A stretch of 20,013 nucleotides of DNA from Firmicutes bacterium UBA5010 (GTDB taxonomy: Bacteria; Bacillota; Clostridia; Tissierellales; Sedimentibacteraceae), in the NCBI GenBank assembly GCA_002396645.1, contig DGYI01000042.1, positions 245 through 20,257 of the forward strand, in the 5' to 3' direction. Position numbers and translations under genes: made by a program. The notes under the pieces are model-generated. The model had not been told where the DNA came from. It did no database searches and was given only the letters and a program-made list of their open reading frames with translations. The stretch's first letter is position 1. Every line of letters starts with the position of its first letter. Positions 7,327 through 14,913 of the stretch are shown piece after piece.

Positions 7327-7887
7327 CTATTTTAATAATTCCATGAACTCATTTATTTGTTTCTGTTCTTCCAAGCTATATTCTTCTTTTAAATCAACAA
7401 CATCCCTGATTTTATAATACAGCTCTTTTTCTTCCTTAGAGAGCTTGCCTTTCGCTTTTTGCGTCCTTAAATAAATTAACCGGCTCATGAAACATTCTTC
7501 TGGAAGTTCCATAAATGCAAGAATAAACTCCCACCAGTGCACGAAATCTCCTTTGCTTAATCGTCCATGCAGCACGCTGTCAACAGCTCTGTAAATATAT
7601 TTATCATCTTGAGTAAAACTGTATTTTCTCGTTCCGTCTCCCTCTCCACTACCTTGGCTATTACCTCCGCAATCGAGAAATTTTATCCCTTGTTTAACAG
7701 CTTCAACTATATTGGTTGGTGTCTCTTTATACAGTAACTCAATAAGCACTGTGCATTTTTCATGTTGTGTCAACTCGCTATCTTCGAAAGCCATTATAAT
7801 TTTTATACAAGTTTGATAGTCTGCATTAATATTGTGTTCTATTCCGTCAACTTCAATAGCTGTCGGAAGTCCGTCTGTAAGTATCAT
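7327..7887 (-). CDS. Gp15-family tail assembly chaperone partner
   Basis: This 186-residue protein fits the bacteriophage Gp15 family of Listeria A118-like and other Firmicutes phages. It has the opening MILTDGLPTAIEVDGIEHNINADYQTCIKI, a helical middle (KFLDCGG), the YSFTQDDKYIYRAVDSV segment at about 90-107, and the HWWEFILAFMELPEECFMSRLIYLRT core at about 117-142. These genes lie just before the tape measure, where the G/GT chaperone pair occurs in lambda-like phages, so a chaperone role in tail assembly is inferred. The start codon overlaps the stop of the upstream gene in an ATGA tetranucleotide, so the two are coupled. The frame is -1 relative to the upstream gene, as for GT fusions, but no perfect slippery heptamer is present. 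Confidence 0.88.
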   Translation of the reverse strand: MILTDGLPTAIEVDGIEHNINADYQTCIKIIMAFEDSELTQHEKCTVLIELLYKETPTNIVEAVKQGIKFLDCGGNSQGSGEGDGTRKYSFTQDDKYIYRAVDSVLHGRLSKGDFVHWWEFILAFMELPEECFMSRLIYLRTQKAKGKLSKEEKELYYKIRDVVDLKEEYSLEEQKQINEFMELLK

Positions 7888-8318
7888 TTCATCACATTCT
7901 TTTTATTGTTTTTAGTATACTCGTTTATTTTAGTGCTTCTGACCTTTTCAATGTAAGGAGTAACACCTTCAAAAAACTGTTCAAACATATCAAGAGTGTT
8001 TGTGTTTCCAAATGCTTTTTGGCTTGTGTCTTCTCCGAATACAATATCTATTTTTTCTCTCATATGGTTGCAGATTTCTTTTGTAAGCTCAATTTTATCT
8101 TTAAGCTTTATAGGTACGCCATAGGAATTAAGCTCGGTATTTTTATCTATCTCGGTATCTCTTTGCTTATATTCTTTTTCCTTATTCTCGAAGTCAGCAA
8201 GCAAATTATAAAGATTATCAATAAATTGTAAGTCGTTAGGATTAAAAGAAATAACCCTGTTTTCATCACCGTTGACTGTTAACCTTATTTCTCCGGTATT
8301 TATATTAATATTGCTCAT
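7884..8318 (-). CDS. Tail assembly chaperone, first gene of pair
   Basis: This 144-residue acidic, mostly helical protein starts MSNININTGEIRLTVNGDE and continues with SFNPNDLQFIDNLYNLLADFENKEKEY. That matches small phage proteins encoded between the tail tube and a Gp15-type gene (DUF6673-like, name held loosely). It corresponds in position to A118 gp14 and to lambda G: a chaperone that coats the tape measure until the tube polymerises. It has a good GGAGG ribosome binding site seven bases before ATG 8318 and sits just downstream of a stable hairpin (8339-8366) that may lower its expression relative to the tail tube gene. The C-terminus is Lys/Asn-rich (YTKNNKKNVMK) and ends in ATGA shared with the next gene. 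Confidence 0.78.
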   Translation of the reverse strand: MSNININTGEIRLTVNGDENRVISFNPNDLQFIDNLYNLLADFENKEKEYKQRDTEIDKNTELNSYGVPIKLKDKIELTKEICNHMREKIDIVFGEDTSQKAFGNTNTLDMFEQFFEGVTPYIEKVRSTKINEYTKNNKKNVMK

Positions 8319-8338
8319 TTTCTACCTCCAATTAATTT

Positions 8339-8366
8339 AAATAGCTCCACCGAAGCAGAGCTATTT
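8339..8366 (-). terminator. UUCG-capped hairpin, attenuator or weak terminator
   Basis: On the minus strand nine perfect pairs (AAATAGCTC with GAGCTATTT) enclose TGCTTCGGTG. That loop can close further by two wobble pairs and a C-G pair around a UUCG tetraloop, giving a stem of up to 12 pairs. It begins one base after the tail tube stop codon and is followed by AAATTAATT and then the GGAGG of the chaperone gene. The U-run is poor, so it may be a partial terminator, a transcript-end stabiliser, or both. Confidence 0.75.
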
Positions 8367-8367
8367 G

Positions 8368-8868
8368 TTATTCTTCTGTAAATTCTTTATCTGTTGGGTC
8401 AAATGTTCCGTATGTCTTTTTACCAATCCAGTGGATATTAAAAGGGATGTCTAATCCTTGCGTATTCCCGCCATAAGACTGAACAGCAATTACGCCCTTT
8501 TGTTTCCACGCACTATAAGTAGCCTCTGCGCCTTCTCCAACCTTATCAAATATGTTAACGCACAGAAAATCACGTTCTACGTCCGATAAAGTCTTTTCTT
8601 CTTTTACAATGCCATATAAAATAGCAAATAATTTACTTTCTCTCTTTGCTCTCATAGGAGATACGGAAGTTTGTACCTCATATTTATCTAATGTCGTTGA
8701 AGTATTTCCGGTAACATCTGTCATGGTTTCAACGTTCGGATTCATTTCAAGGCTCATTTCTTCCACTTTATCGCCTATCAATTCCCACTCTGCAGTACCT
8801 GTTGATGCCACATTTGCAAACACCGCAAATTCTTCTCTCTTTATATATCCTGTTCCTGATATACTCAT
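8368..8868 (-). CDS. Major tail (tube) protein
   Basis: This 166-residue protein resembles tail tube proteins of Firmicutes siphoviruses: a beta-rich start (GTGYIKREEFAVFAN), then WELIGDKVEEMSLEMNPNVETMTDVTGNTSTTLDKYE at about 28-64. The latter is the typical strand-loop-strand with a polar D-V-x-G loop found in tube subunits. A beta-rich C-terminus follows (IPFNIHWIGKKTYGTFDPTDKEF). It would stack in rings around the tape measure to form the non-contractile tube and should be one of the most expressed late genes. ATG 8868 overlaps the tail terminator stop codon in ATGA and has an AAGGCGAT ribosome binding site. A strong hairpin directly follows the stop codon, which fits a need for separate dosage from the chaperones. 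Confidence 0.88.
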   Translation of the reverse strand: MSISGTGYIKREEFAVFANVASTGTAEWELIGDKVEEMSLEMNPNVETMTDVTGNTSTTLDKYEVQTSVSPMRAKRESKLFAILYGIVKEEKTLSDVERDFLCVNIFDKVGEGAEATYSAWKQKGVIAVQSYGGNTQGLDIPFNIHWIGKKTYGTFDPTDKEFTEE

Positions 8869-9296
8869 ATTATCGCCTTCCTTTCTTTTATAAATTTTAA
8901 TTGTAATTGTACCTGATATAGCCCCGTACCGTCCTCATTCACATCGAATAACATTATGTTTGATACTCTCAGTTCCTCTGCCCTATATCTTCCCGGAAGT
9001 TCCGGAAGATTGCCCTCTGCATTTTGTTCCTCAAGCCATTCAGAAAATCCCTCAAGAAAATCGTAGTTTTCTTGTCTATCTATTTCATCCGATACAGCTT
9101 CTCGAGCATAAAACACATAGTTATTTTGGTATGTCCTATTACCTAGAATATCCGAACTTATCCTTCCATTCCCAGAAGGTGCTACGCTATAAGAGGATGC
9201 CACTGCGTCCGTCATATCTGTTTTTACAGTCAGTGGCTGCATATCCATTCTTTCGTATTGTTCTAGGTAATTTTGCAATGATTTAATTATACTCAT
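8865..9296 (-). CDS. Tail terminator / minor capsid protein (gp11-like)
   Basis: This 143-residue protein starts SIIKSLQNYLEQYERMDMQPLTVKTDMTD and has the core SYSVAPSGNGRISSDILGNRTYQNNYVFYAREA at about 34-67, followed by a helix (YDFLEGFSEWLEEQN) and a C-terminal beta strand pair (GLYQVQLQLKFIKERK). This is the pattern of proteins annotated as minor capsid or tail terminator in A118-like phages. They cap the tail tube and help join it to the head. Gene order supports this, since it directly precedes the tail tube gene. The start overlaps the upstream stop codon as ATGA and the end overlaps the next start in the same way. Confidence 0.82.
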   Translation of the reverse strand: MSIIKSLQNYLEQYERMDMQPLTVKTDMTDAVASSYSVAPSGNGRISSDILGNRTYQNNYVFYAREAVSDEIDRQENYDFLEGFSEWLEEQNAEGNLPELPGRYRAEELRVSNIMLFDVNEDGTGLYQVQLQLKFIKERKAII

Positions 9297-9718
9297 TGTC
9301 CACCTCCCGCATATCTTTTCGCTCCCTCTAATATTACGGATAATTTATCTTTTTTCATCCTTTCAAACCACATTGCGCCTCTAATTGGAGCTCCGTGATA
9401 CGTAATTAACTTTGCTGTAATTACTTTTGGAGCTTTGCCAACCATAACATTTCCGTAATAAAGGTATTTAGCATATGGCGCATTCCATATAACTTCCCCG
9501 CTGCCTATTACGGTTCCTAAGACACCACTTTTCTTTAACATGCCTGTTTGCATAGGAATGTACGGGTCTGATAATCTTAATACTTCACTATCTACAAACT
9601 TTTGGGCTCTGTCATATTTTCCTTGCCATTTATCTTGGAAGTCTGGATTCCATTCAAGTTTAGCCTTAGTCCCACCTTTATTGTGTATTATTGCACCTCT
9701 GGGAGTTGTTATTTTCAC
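9293..9718 (-). CDS. Minor capsid / head-tail joining protein (gp10-like)
   Basis: The protein has about 141 residues. The pattern of a Lys-rich start, an amphipathic helix (WQGKYDRAQKFVDSEVLRLSDPYIPMQTGML), then VIGSGEVIWNAPYAKYLYYGN and a C-terminal AMWFERMKKD...ILEGAKRYAGGGQ is typical of the minor capsid protein 2/HK97 gp10-like family, which takes part in head-to-tail joining. The phrase PYAKYLYYGN is the clearest mark. The frame is open to a TTG at 9736, but the GGAGG ribosome binding site would then be inside the gene. GTG at 9718 overlaps the upstream stop codon as GTGA and is preferred. Spacing from GGGAGG to GTG is about ten bases. Confidence 0.85.
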   Translation of the reverse strand: MKITTPRGAIIHNKGGTKAKLEWNPDFQDKWQGKYDRAQKFVDSEVLRLSDPYIPMQTGMLKKSGVLGTVIGSGEVIWNAPYAKYLYYGNVMVGKAPKVITAKLITYHGAPIRGAMWFERMKKDKLSVILEGAKRYAGGGQ

Positions 9719-10113
9719 TTGGCACCGACCTCCCAATGAGCCATACTGCTGTTAAACAATTTATTGTCAGCCTTTGTTATCTTATAACATTCATCAAACT
9801 GCTCAAGCTCTTTTGATGACTTCACAACCTCACAGGCAATATTGCCCTTGATAATTGTATCGCCTGCTTGTAGGGTCCAATATAAAGATTTATCTTCTGT
9901 ATTTAACCATTCTTTTGGCGGCAAGAACTGCTTGTCTGCCTTCACAAACTTAGGTATTAATATAAATACACTATCTGCATTTTCAACCCCTGTTTTACGG
10001 AAATTAGAACCTTGTGCTCCGTCCCAAAATACACCAGTCAATACGGTCCGCCGCCACTTCTCAATTTTATTTTCAACATATTTATTGTAGACTGTGCAAG
10101 TATCATCAAACAT
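9715..10113 (-). CDS. Head-closure / minor capsid protein (gp9-like)
   Basis: This is a 132-residue beta-rich protein: FDDTCTVYNKYVENKIEKWRRTVLTGVFWDG, SVFILIPKF, WTLQAGDTIIKGNI. The pattern V-F-W-D, a middle F-I-L-I-P and then L-x-x-G-D-x-I-x-x-G fits head-closure/stopper proteins, which sit between the connector and the tail. Position as the second gene after the connector supports this. The frame runs back to GTG 10122, but that lies within the GAGGTGGG ribosome binding site. ATG 10113 is seven or so bases after it and shares a base with the previous stop codon (TAATG), so 10113 is chosen. Confidence 0.8.
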   Translation of the reverse strand: MFDDTCTVYNKYVENKIEKWRRTVLTGVFWDGAQGSNFRKTGVENADSVFILIPKFVKADKQFLPPKEWLNTEDKSLYWTLQAGDTIIKGNIACEVVKSSKELEQFDECYKITKADNKLFNSSMAHWEVGAK

Positions 10114-10442
10114 TAAGCCCACCTCACATCTAAACTACAGTATTTACCGATATAAAGTTTTGCAGCGTCATTGAGCCTCTGTTCATCAGTTTTTACTTTC
10201 CTTTGTGCATAAGATTTACTCCAACTTCCAACAGATTGACTTACTATATCCCCGCCCTGCTCATTTGTTTGCCAGGCTTCAGCTACAGCGCAAAATGCCT
10301 TTTTTATTGCATCTTCCGGCGCGCCTAACATATTGCAAGCGTCTAAATAAGCCGATGCCCTCAAAACTAAACGAGGAAAATCGGCTTCCGCTATTTGATT
10401 GCCATAATATGTGTCAACATAAAAATTATAATCAGGGAGCAT
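10113..10442 (-). CDS. Head-tail connector (adaptor) protein
   Basis: This 109-residue, mainly helical protein reads LPDYNFYVDTYYGNQIAEADFPRLVLRASAYLD, then IKKAFCAVAEAWQTNEQGGDIVSQSVGSWSKSYA. The pattern of Y-x-x-x-Y-x-G-x-x-I near the start and SVGSWSxSY towards the end is typical of head-tail connector proteins encoded just after the capsid gene in Firmicutes phages (HK97 gp6/SPP1 gp15-like role). It would bind the portal ring. The frame is open to 10505, but that part overlaps the upstream gene. ATG 10442 follows an AGGAAGGCGGGGAG purine run and lies one base past the upstream stop codon, so it is the better start. Confidence 0.82.
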   Translation of the reverse strand: MLPDYNFYVDTYYGNQIAEADFPRLVLRASAYLDACNMLGAPEDAIKKAFCAVAEAWQTNEQGGDIVSQSVGSWSKSYAQRKVKTDEQRLNDAAKLYIGKYCSLDVRWA

Positions 10443-10443
10443 G

Positions 10444-10710
10444 TTACTCCCCGCCTTCCTGGATAGCCTCAAGCGTGCCCTGGATTCTTTCGGCGCGTTC
10501 AGCATTGTTCCTGCAATCAGATATGTCGATACCTATTTCAAGTGCCTTTGCTTCAAGTTCGCCCATAGTCATTTTATTTAATGGTTTATTTTTGGTCTCT
10601 GGTGGACTATCGTTATGATTCTCTTCAACAGGTTTGTATCCTTTATCAATATATTCCTGTAGGTTTTTTTCTTCAATTTCTCGGCTTATGCCGCCTTTTG
10701 CAATAAGCAT
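10444..10710 (-). CDS. Small LEM/HeH-like phage protein after capsid
   Basis: This 88-residue protein has a polar, Pro/Asn/Glu-rich middle (about 28-45) and a C-terminal helix-extended-loop-helix pattern, KMTMGELEAKALEIGIDISDCRNNAERAERIQ (about 46-77). That resembles HeH/LEM or Rho-N type domains often attached to small proteins encoded next to phage capsid genes. Such proteins may decorate the head or bind nucleic acid; neither is shown here. ATG 10710 has a strong GGAGGG ribosome binding site six bases upstream and lies 11 bases after the capsid stop codon. Confidence 0.75.
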   Translation of the reverse strand: MLIAKGGISREIEEKNLQEYIDKGYKPVEENHNDSPPETKNKPLNKMTMGELEAKALEIGIDISDCRNNAERAERIQGTLEAIQEGGE

Positions 10711-10721
10711 TTACTTCCCTC

Positions 10722-11603
10722 CTATTCCGTAGGTTTTTTGTGTAGATAAATTCCTTTGACTTTATTGTCGTAAACAAAAGCGTCATGATAAAGTCTGAAT
10801 TGGAATTTCCATGCGTCTTTGTCCTGATTTGTGTCAGGGTCAAATATCTTTGGTAAAGCAAATTTCTGTACTTGTAAAATAGCTTGTGGGTAGATTATCA
10901 TAAAGTTAATATCTGCTGCTCCTGAAGCTTTAGCATATCCCCAATTTGCAGTACCGTCACTCAAAGTGATTCCTGTATAAAATCTTGTAGGCGGTACAAA
11001 TGTAATCGGCATATTATTGTAACCTGATAATACAGTATTTACTGTTCCGTCACTTCCCCACTGTCTATTTAATGCAGAATTTAGCACCGGTTGTAAATCA
11101 CTGTTTATATATAATTTTCTTCCCTCAAGAGGAACTTCGTCGGCATTCATCTGTCTAACTGCTTCATCAATTGCGGCTATAACAGTATCTTTTGTCAATA
11201 CAGCTCCTGCTGTTGTAGATATTCCCGATCTGCTTGCATACTTGGCAAATCTATATGCGTCAAGTTCAGGAATAACATGTTCTCTCATAAAATTACCCGT
11301 TACAGTCCCAAAGACCATTCCAAGAACTTCTTCATCATCCATTCTGTCCACAGATAATTCCTTTCCTCTTTCTTCTGTAAGTTTTAAAGTCTCCCATGAA
11401 GCAGTAACATCACCTTTTGGATATCCATTTTGACGAGAATAATCTCCTAATCCTGTTGTGCTTACTTTTAATACTTTTACTTCATTTACTCCTGTAAAGT
11501 CTGCTCTTGTTGCAGCATCCATTCCTTGTGTTACTGAGCCAGCTTTATAGATTGCATCTATAATCGGCATATATCGTTTTGCGTATTCAATACTATTTGG
11601 CAT
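10722..11603 (-). CDS. Major capsid protein
   Basis: This 293-residue protein is the head shell subunit, probably of HK97 fold. It opens with MPNSIEYAKRYMPIIDAIYKAGSVTQGMD (N-arm), then ATRADFTGVNEVKVLKVSTTGLGDYSR and GYPKGDVTASWETLKLTEERGKELSVDRMDDEE at about 61-93, which is the typical E-loop-like section of this capsid group. A central section reads GRKLYINSDLQPVLNSA (about 159-175) and the beta-rich end is FALPKIFDPDTNQDKDAWKFQFRLYHDAFVYDNKVKGIYLHKK. It follows the scaffold gene, as usual. ATG 11603 has GAGGAG ten bases upstream. No protease gene is seen, in agreement with a separate scaffold gene. Confidence 0.92.
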   Translation of the reverse strand: MPNSIEYAKRYMPIIDAIYKAGSVTQGMDAATRADFTGVNEVKVLKVSTTGLGDYSRQNGYPKGDVTASWETLKLTEERGKELSVDRMDDEEVLGMVFGTVTGNFMREHVIPELDAYRFAKYASRSGISTTAGAVLTKDTVIAAIDEAVRQMNADEVPLEGRKLYINSDLQPVLNSALNRQWGSDGTVNTVLSGYNNMPITFVPPTRFYTGITLSDGTANWGYAKASGAADINFMIIYPQAILQVQKFALPKIFDPDTNQDKDAWKFQFRLYHDAFVYDNKVKGIYLHKKPTE

Positions 11604-11622
11604 AATTTATTTTCTCCTCTTA

Positions 11623-12198
11623 TTATTTATTTTCTTGTGCAATTCCTGCGCCTTTCATTGCAGATGCTATAAATTTATCTATATCTCCGTTTAACGAATC
11701 ACCATGACTGTCGCCCGACGATGCGGTAGTTACTTTACCGTCACCCGCTAAGAAATGTGATGCGTTGTCTTTCTTAAACTGCTCGGCCCATTCTTTACCG
11801 CCTTGGAACATCTCGCCGTCTAGCTTAAATTGCCTAGAATTAAATTCAGCTAGTATTGCCTTTTTAGACAAATCATCCGCAGGTTTTAAAGAATCAATAA
11901 ACTTTTCGGCAGCTGAATTATAAACTAACTTATCAAGTTCCGATTTATGATTTTTTTCAGATTCTTCATATTTAGCTTTATAATCATCTGCAGCTTTTTT
12001 AATTCCTTCAATATCCATACCTCTAAAGGATTCTATTTGTTTATTGGCTTCGTCGAGCTGTGTTTTCTGCTGTGCGTTAGTAGTTTTTAAATTCTCGGAT
12101 TCGGTTTTATATCTTTCAATATCCTTTCCGTTTTCATCCATAATTTTATCAATCACATCTTTTTCAAGTTTAAATTCTTCTAAAAATTCTCTTTTCAC
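11623..12198 (-). CDS. Capsid scaffold protein (GP20-like)
   Basis: This 191-residue protein has a highly charged, long coiled-coil N-terminal half (about 1-95, with KTTNAQQKTQLDEANKQIESF and YKAKYEESEKNHKSELDKLVYN). Then come a short domain (AAEKFIDSLKPADDLSKKAILAEFNSRQFKLDG) and a Gly/Ser-rich tail. This is the form of the phage minor structural protein GP20/scaffold family, which guides procapsid assembly and leaves before DNA packaging. It lies between the MuF-type gene and the major capsid gene, the standard place. GTG 12198 follows AAGGGAG by four to five bases; an overlapping ATG at 12200 is out of frame. A structured non-coding leader precedes it. Confidence 0.88.
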   Translation of the reverse strand: MKREFLEEFKLEKDVIDKIMDENGKDIERYKTESENLKTTNAQQKTQLDEANKQIESFRGMDIEGIKKAADDYKAKYEESEKNHKSELDKLVYNSAAEKFIDSLKPADDLSKKAILAEFNSRQFKLDGEMFQGGKEWAEQFKKDNASHFLAGDGKVTTASSGDSHGDSLNGDIDKFIASAMKGAGIAQENK

Positions 12199-12204
12199 AT
12201 ATCT

Positions 12205-12307
12205 CCCTTACAACTACGCTTTTTTACGAGGTTGCGCCTCTGTTGTCCTGCTATTTTTACGCCTGCAGGTCAGCAAAATTTACATAAAAAATGAGCCTGT
12301 TTTATGT
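12205..12307 (-). promoter_or_regulatory. Structured leader of scaffold/capsid genes
   Basis: The 148-base gap before the scaffold gene contains three hairpins on the minus strand. The first is ACATAAAA with TTTTATGT, an eight-pair stem (12282-12307). The second is CCTGC with GCAGG (12247-12269). The third is an outer ACAAC/GTTGT stem (12210-12246) enclosing GAGG-CGCAA-CCTC (12228-12240). The motif CGTAAAAA occurs in the loop of the second and the inner bulge of the third. The third lies directly before the GGGAG ribosome binding site. No convincing promoter or peptide was found. A role in translation control, RNA processing or transcript stability is inferred only. Confidence 0.55.
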
Positions 12308-12346
12308 CTATTGCTTAAAGACAATAAGTTTGTTTAATTTAACAAT

Positions 12347-13459
12347 TTAACTAATCTGTTCTCTAGAAATCTGCCTTTTTAGTCCTGTCTGTTTAAGAAA
12401 ATCTTGTTGCATATCTTGCCACTTTATAATTTTTGCAAATGCTTCATCTTTAGGCAATCGCGCAGCTTCCATAGCTCTGTATTCTCTTTTCCATTTCCTT
12501 ATATTCTGCTCGATATGCCTTTGTTTTTGTGTAGCTTCATATTCCGTCATCTTTTCGCCATTATATTCAATTTTCTTTGCACTCATCTCTTTAAGTGTTT
12601 TCTTTGAATATCCAGGCTTAGATAAGCCTTCAAAGAACGGGTAAAAATTATGTCTACAGTTCCACCCCCCTAGCCCTGCGCCCGTACCGTAGCCAGTTTC
12701 TTTTTTGAAGTCCGGGTACTTCGGATGCGTTCCTGAAAGGCTGAATACTTTTCCCTGCCAAACAGCGTGATCTGGTCTTGCACCAGCATGTGCAGATGTC
12801 TCCACCAAATCACTTCCTAATTCTTGAGCTCTTGTTTCTTGCATTTTAAGGGCTGTCTGATTAACTCCTGTCGTAACTGCGCGCCTTACAGCCGGTTCAA
12901 TATAACTTATATGACCGTTAGGATATGTTATTGCTGCAAGTCCTTTGCTAGATAAATCCTTTATTGCATTTCTAATAGCGGTGTTATAATCAAAAGCTCC
13001 TGTCGTAATTTGCATATATGCATTATCAAGGATATTTTCAAATTGTTTTGTTGCTGTGTTGGCTGTAGTCCTTGTTAAATTCCTAAATAGTCCGTTGGTA
13101 TTGTTAATTCCGGACCGCAAAACCTCAAGAAGCGCGGGCGATTGTTTAACCGGGATTGGATTAAGCCCAGCTTTCTTATATATTTTATCATCAAGCTTTA
13201 TGGATTCATAACCCGCTTCAATCATCATTTCTTCAATTTCTCTATCGGTCTTTCCTGTCATTGATGTCAATTTTTTTAATATCTCATCGTGAATGTTTCC
13301 CATTTCCTTTAATTTAAGATATTGAAACTCTGCAGAAGGAACGAAGTATTCATATGTTGAAATGCGTCTTGCTATATCTGCAATGATATCTATTTCAGCC
13401 TTAGAATATAGTTCTACAAGGTTGTCAGGGTATTTTGCAATTTGCTCAGGCTTAAGCAT
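12347..13459 (-). CDS. Minor head protein, MuF-type (minor capsid protein 2)
   Basis: This 370-residue protein starts MLKPEQIAKYPDNLVELYSKAEIDIIADIARRI, the usual opening of phage minor capsid protein 2. The C-terminal MuF-like section contains SAHAGARPDHAVWQGKVFSLSG (about 222-243) and then GAGLGGWNCRHNFYPFF (about 260-276), with the conserved H-A-G-x-R-P-x-H and W-N-C-R-H patterns. These proteins are packaged in the head in small numbers and can enter the host with the DNA. ATG 13459 shares one base with the portal stop codon (TAATG). The C-terminus ends in a charged helix with no extra toxin domain, so this is the plain structural form. The GGTGG upstream is a weak ribosome binding site, so coupling with the portal gene is likely. 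Confidence 0.9.
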   Translation of the reverse strand: MLKPEQIAKYPDNLVELYSKAEIDIIADIARRISTYEYFVPSAEFQYLKLKEMGNIHDEILKKLTSMTGKTDREIEEMMIEAGYESIKLDDKIYKKAGLNPIPVKQSPALLEVLRSGINNTNGLFRNLTRTTANTATKQFENILDNAYMQITTGAFDYNTAIRNAIKDLSSKGLAAITYPNGHISYIEPAVRRAVTTGVNQTALKMQETRAQELGSDLVETSAHAGARPDHAVWQGKVFSLSGTHPKYPDFKKETGYGTGAGLGGWNCRHNFYPFFEGLSKPGYSKKTLKEMSAKKIEYNGEKMTEYEATQKQRHIEQNIRKWKREYRAMEAARLPKDEAFAKIIKWQDMQQDFLKQTGLKRQISREQIS

Positions 13460-14913
13460 TAACTACCACCGCCAAATCCCATATACTCGTCATCAGTCCG
13501 ATTTGCAGTAACCATTTTTTTAGCAGTTTCTTCATCTTCTCCATACCATTTCTTGCGGTATTCCCATTTCTGCATTATGCCGTCCCTTATCTCTTGTAGG
13601 TCCCTTTGCCTCTCGGATTCTTTGTCTATTATATAGCTATCTTCAAAATTAACTGTTATCTTTGCATATGGACTCACTGGTTGTTCTAGTATTTCTTTAC
13701 CAACCCATAGTATAGCACGCGCAATGTCTTGTAGTGCTTTTTCTATAACTATATAATGTTTAGCGGCGTTTTGTATCAGCTCTTGTTTATCCCCGCTGTA
13801 CTGAGTAGCCGTAACTATTGTGCTACCATTAAATTGATAATGTTTAGTTCCAAAACCACATTTAAACGATAGATAATCAAGATGCGCTTGTATGCCGTCT
13901 TTATTAGCCTGTACTCTCAAATCTGGATTATACTCGGTCATTAGCGAGTTTTTTCCGTCTTCTCGTAGCGGCAATTCACCCATAACTGTAAATAGTTGTT
14001 GCATCATATCATCTGGGGTTATCTTATTCCCTTCTGTATCTGTTCTTATAAGGCTGTCTGAATAAAATACTTTTTTACCACCAAGTTTAAAGTCTCTGCA
14101 AAAGTTATTAAAAGCTAAATCAACACCCTTTAAATTATCGATTGCCTGTGCGAATATACTCATGCCTAAACCATTTGAATTAGACATTGTATTAACTATA
14201 TTAGGACTGAATATTGCAAACAACGGAATATCAGTGCCAGTGTTTATATATGGCAGTATTCCTTCTGGCAATAATTCCTCTTTCAGTAGGCCGTCATTAT
14301 AACTGAAATATCTATTTGTTATTCTGTATTTATTCTTCTCAATCTCATGTGTTTCAAGATAAATATACTTTTTGCCGCGTTTAAATATCTCAGAAGCAAA
14401 TGCAACCTCAATTACTTTCCCATTTCTGACAGTTAGCGGTATTATATTGTGAGCGGTAAGATAATCAATGCGAATATTAGAAGTAGGACTTTTTACAATG
14501 TTTTTCCCTTGTATCTTCATACCGTCAATTTTTAGCACAAAAGCACCTGTGCCTGAATAAAAAGACTTTTCAACAAGAGAATTGCCGAGCTGCCAGAAAT
14601 CATTTTTATCTAAAATTCCATTCTTGTCTTTGGTGTCATGAAGAAACTTATTTGATTTTTCATCATCAACAACTATTTCTGTTTTTTCATTCATAAGAAT
14701 TGCTGCCCAGTCCTCGCACACCTTCTTTGCCATTTTAAGTGTGTAAAGTTCCCTTGTCTTTGTTTGGTCTCCCGCCATTTCTATGTACTGGTGAAATGGC
14801 TTATAAAAACCCTTCCACCAGTCCCGCCAACTATCTACTTTAGAATAATAGTCCGATGAAAGATTGTACCCTTTTTCTTTGTTTAATAAATCGATTATTG
14901 GCTGTATGTTCAC
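13459..14913 (-). CDS. Portal protein (SPP1 gp6-like)
   Basis: This 484-residue protein would form the ring at one head vertex through which DNA is packaged and ejected. Its length and pattern fit SPP1-type portals: an N-terminal helix, YKPFHQYIEMAGDQTKTRELYTLKMAKKVCEDWAAILMNEKTEI at about 37-80, GTGAFVLKIDGM (about 115-126), the helical section QAIDNLKGVDLAFNNFCRDFKLGGKKVF, then FNGSTIVTATQYSGDKQELIQNAAKH in the stem region and NFEDSYIIDKESERQRDLQEIRDGIMQKWEYRKKWYGEDEETA near the end. The start is GTG 14913, overlapping the terminase stop codon as TAGTG. AGGAGGTG lies about five bases upstream. Confidence 0.92.
   Translation of the reverse strand: MNIQPIIDLLNKEKGYNLSSDYYSKVDSWRDWWKGFYKPFHQYIEMAGDQTKTRELYTLKMAKKVCEDWAAILMNEKTEIVVDDEKSNKFLHDTKDKNGILDKNDFWQLGNSLVEKSFYSGTGAFVLKIDGMKIQGKNIVKSPTSNIRIDYLTAHNIIPLTVRNGKVIEVAFASEIFKRGKKYIYLETHEIEKNKYRITNRYFSYNDGLLKEELLPEGILPYINTGTDIPLFAIFSPNIVNTMSNSNGLGMSIFAQAIDNLKGVDLAFNNFCRDFKLGGKKVFYSDSLIRTDTEGNKITPDDMMQQLFTVMGELPLREDGKNSLMTEYNPDLRVQANKDGIQAHLDYLSFKCGFGTKHYQFNGSTIVTATQYSGDKQELIQNAAKHYIVIEKALQDIARAILWVGKEILEQPVSPYAKITVNFEDSYIIDKESERQRDLQEIRDGIMQKWEYRKKWYGEDEETAKKMVTANRTDDEYMGFGGGS

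Noticed and set aside
12261..12269. CCTGCAGG palindrome (in the scaffold leader) as a packaging or binding site
   Set aside because: A single eight-base palindrome, partly explained by the CCTGC/GCAGG hairpin; no second copy or end-site context.
12290..12346. Promoter before the scaffold gene
   Set aside because: TAGACA or TTGTTA can be paired only with poor -10 hexamers, so support is too weak.
12347..13459. Polymorphic toxin fused to the MuF-type protein
   Set aside because: After the MuF-like motif there are only about 90 charged helical residues and no enzyme motif.
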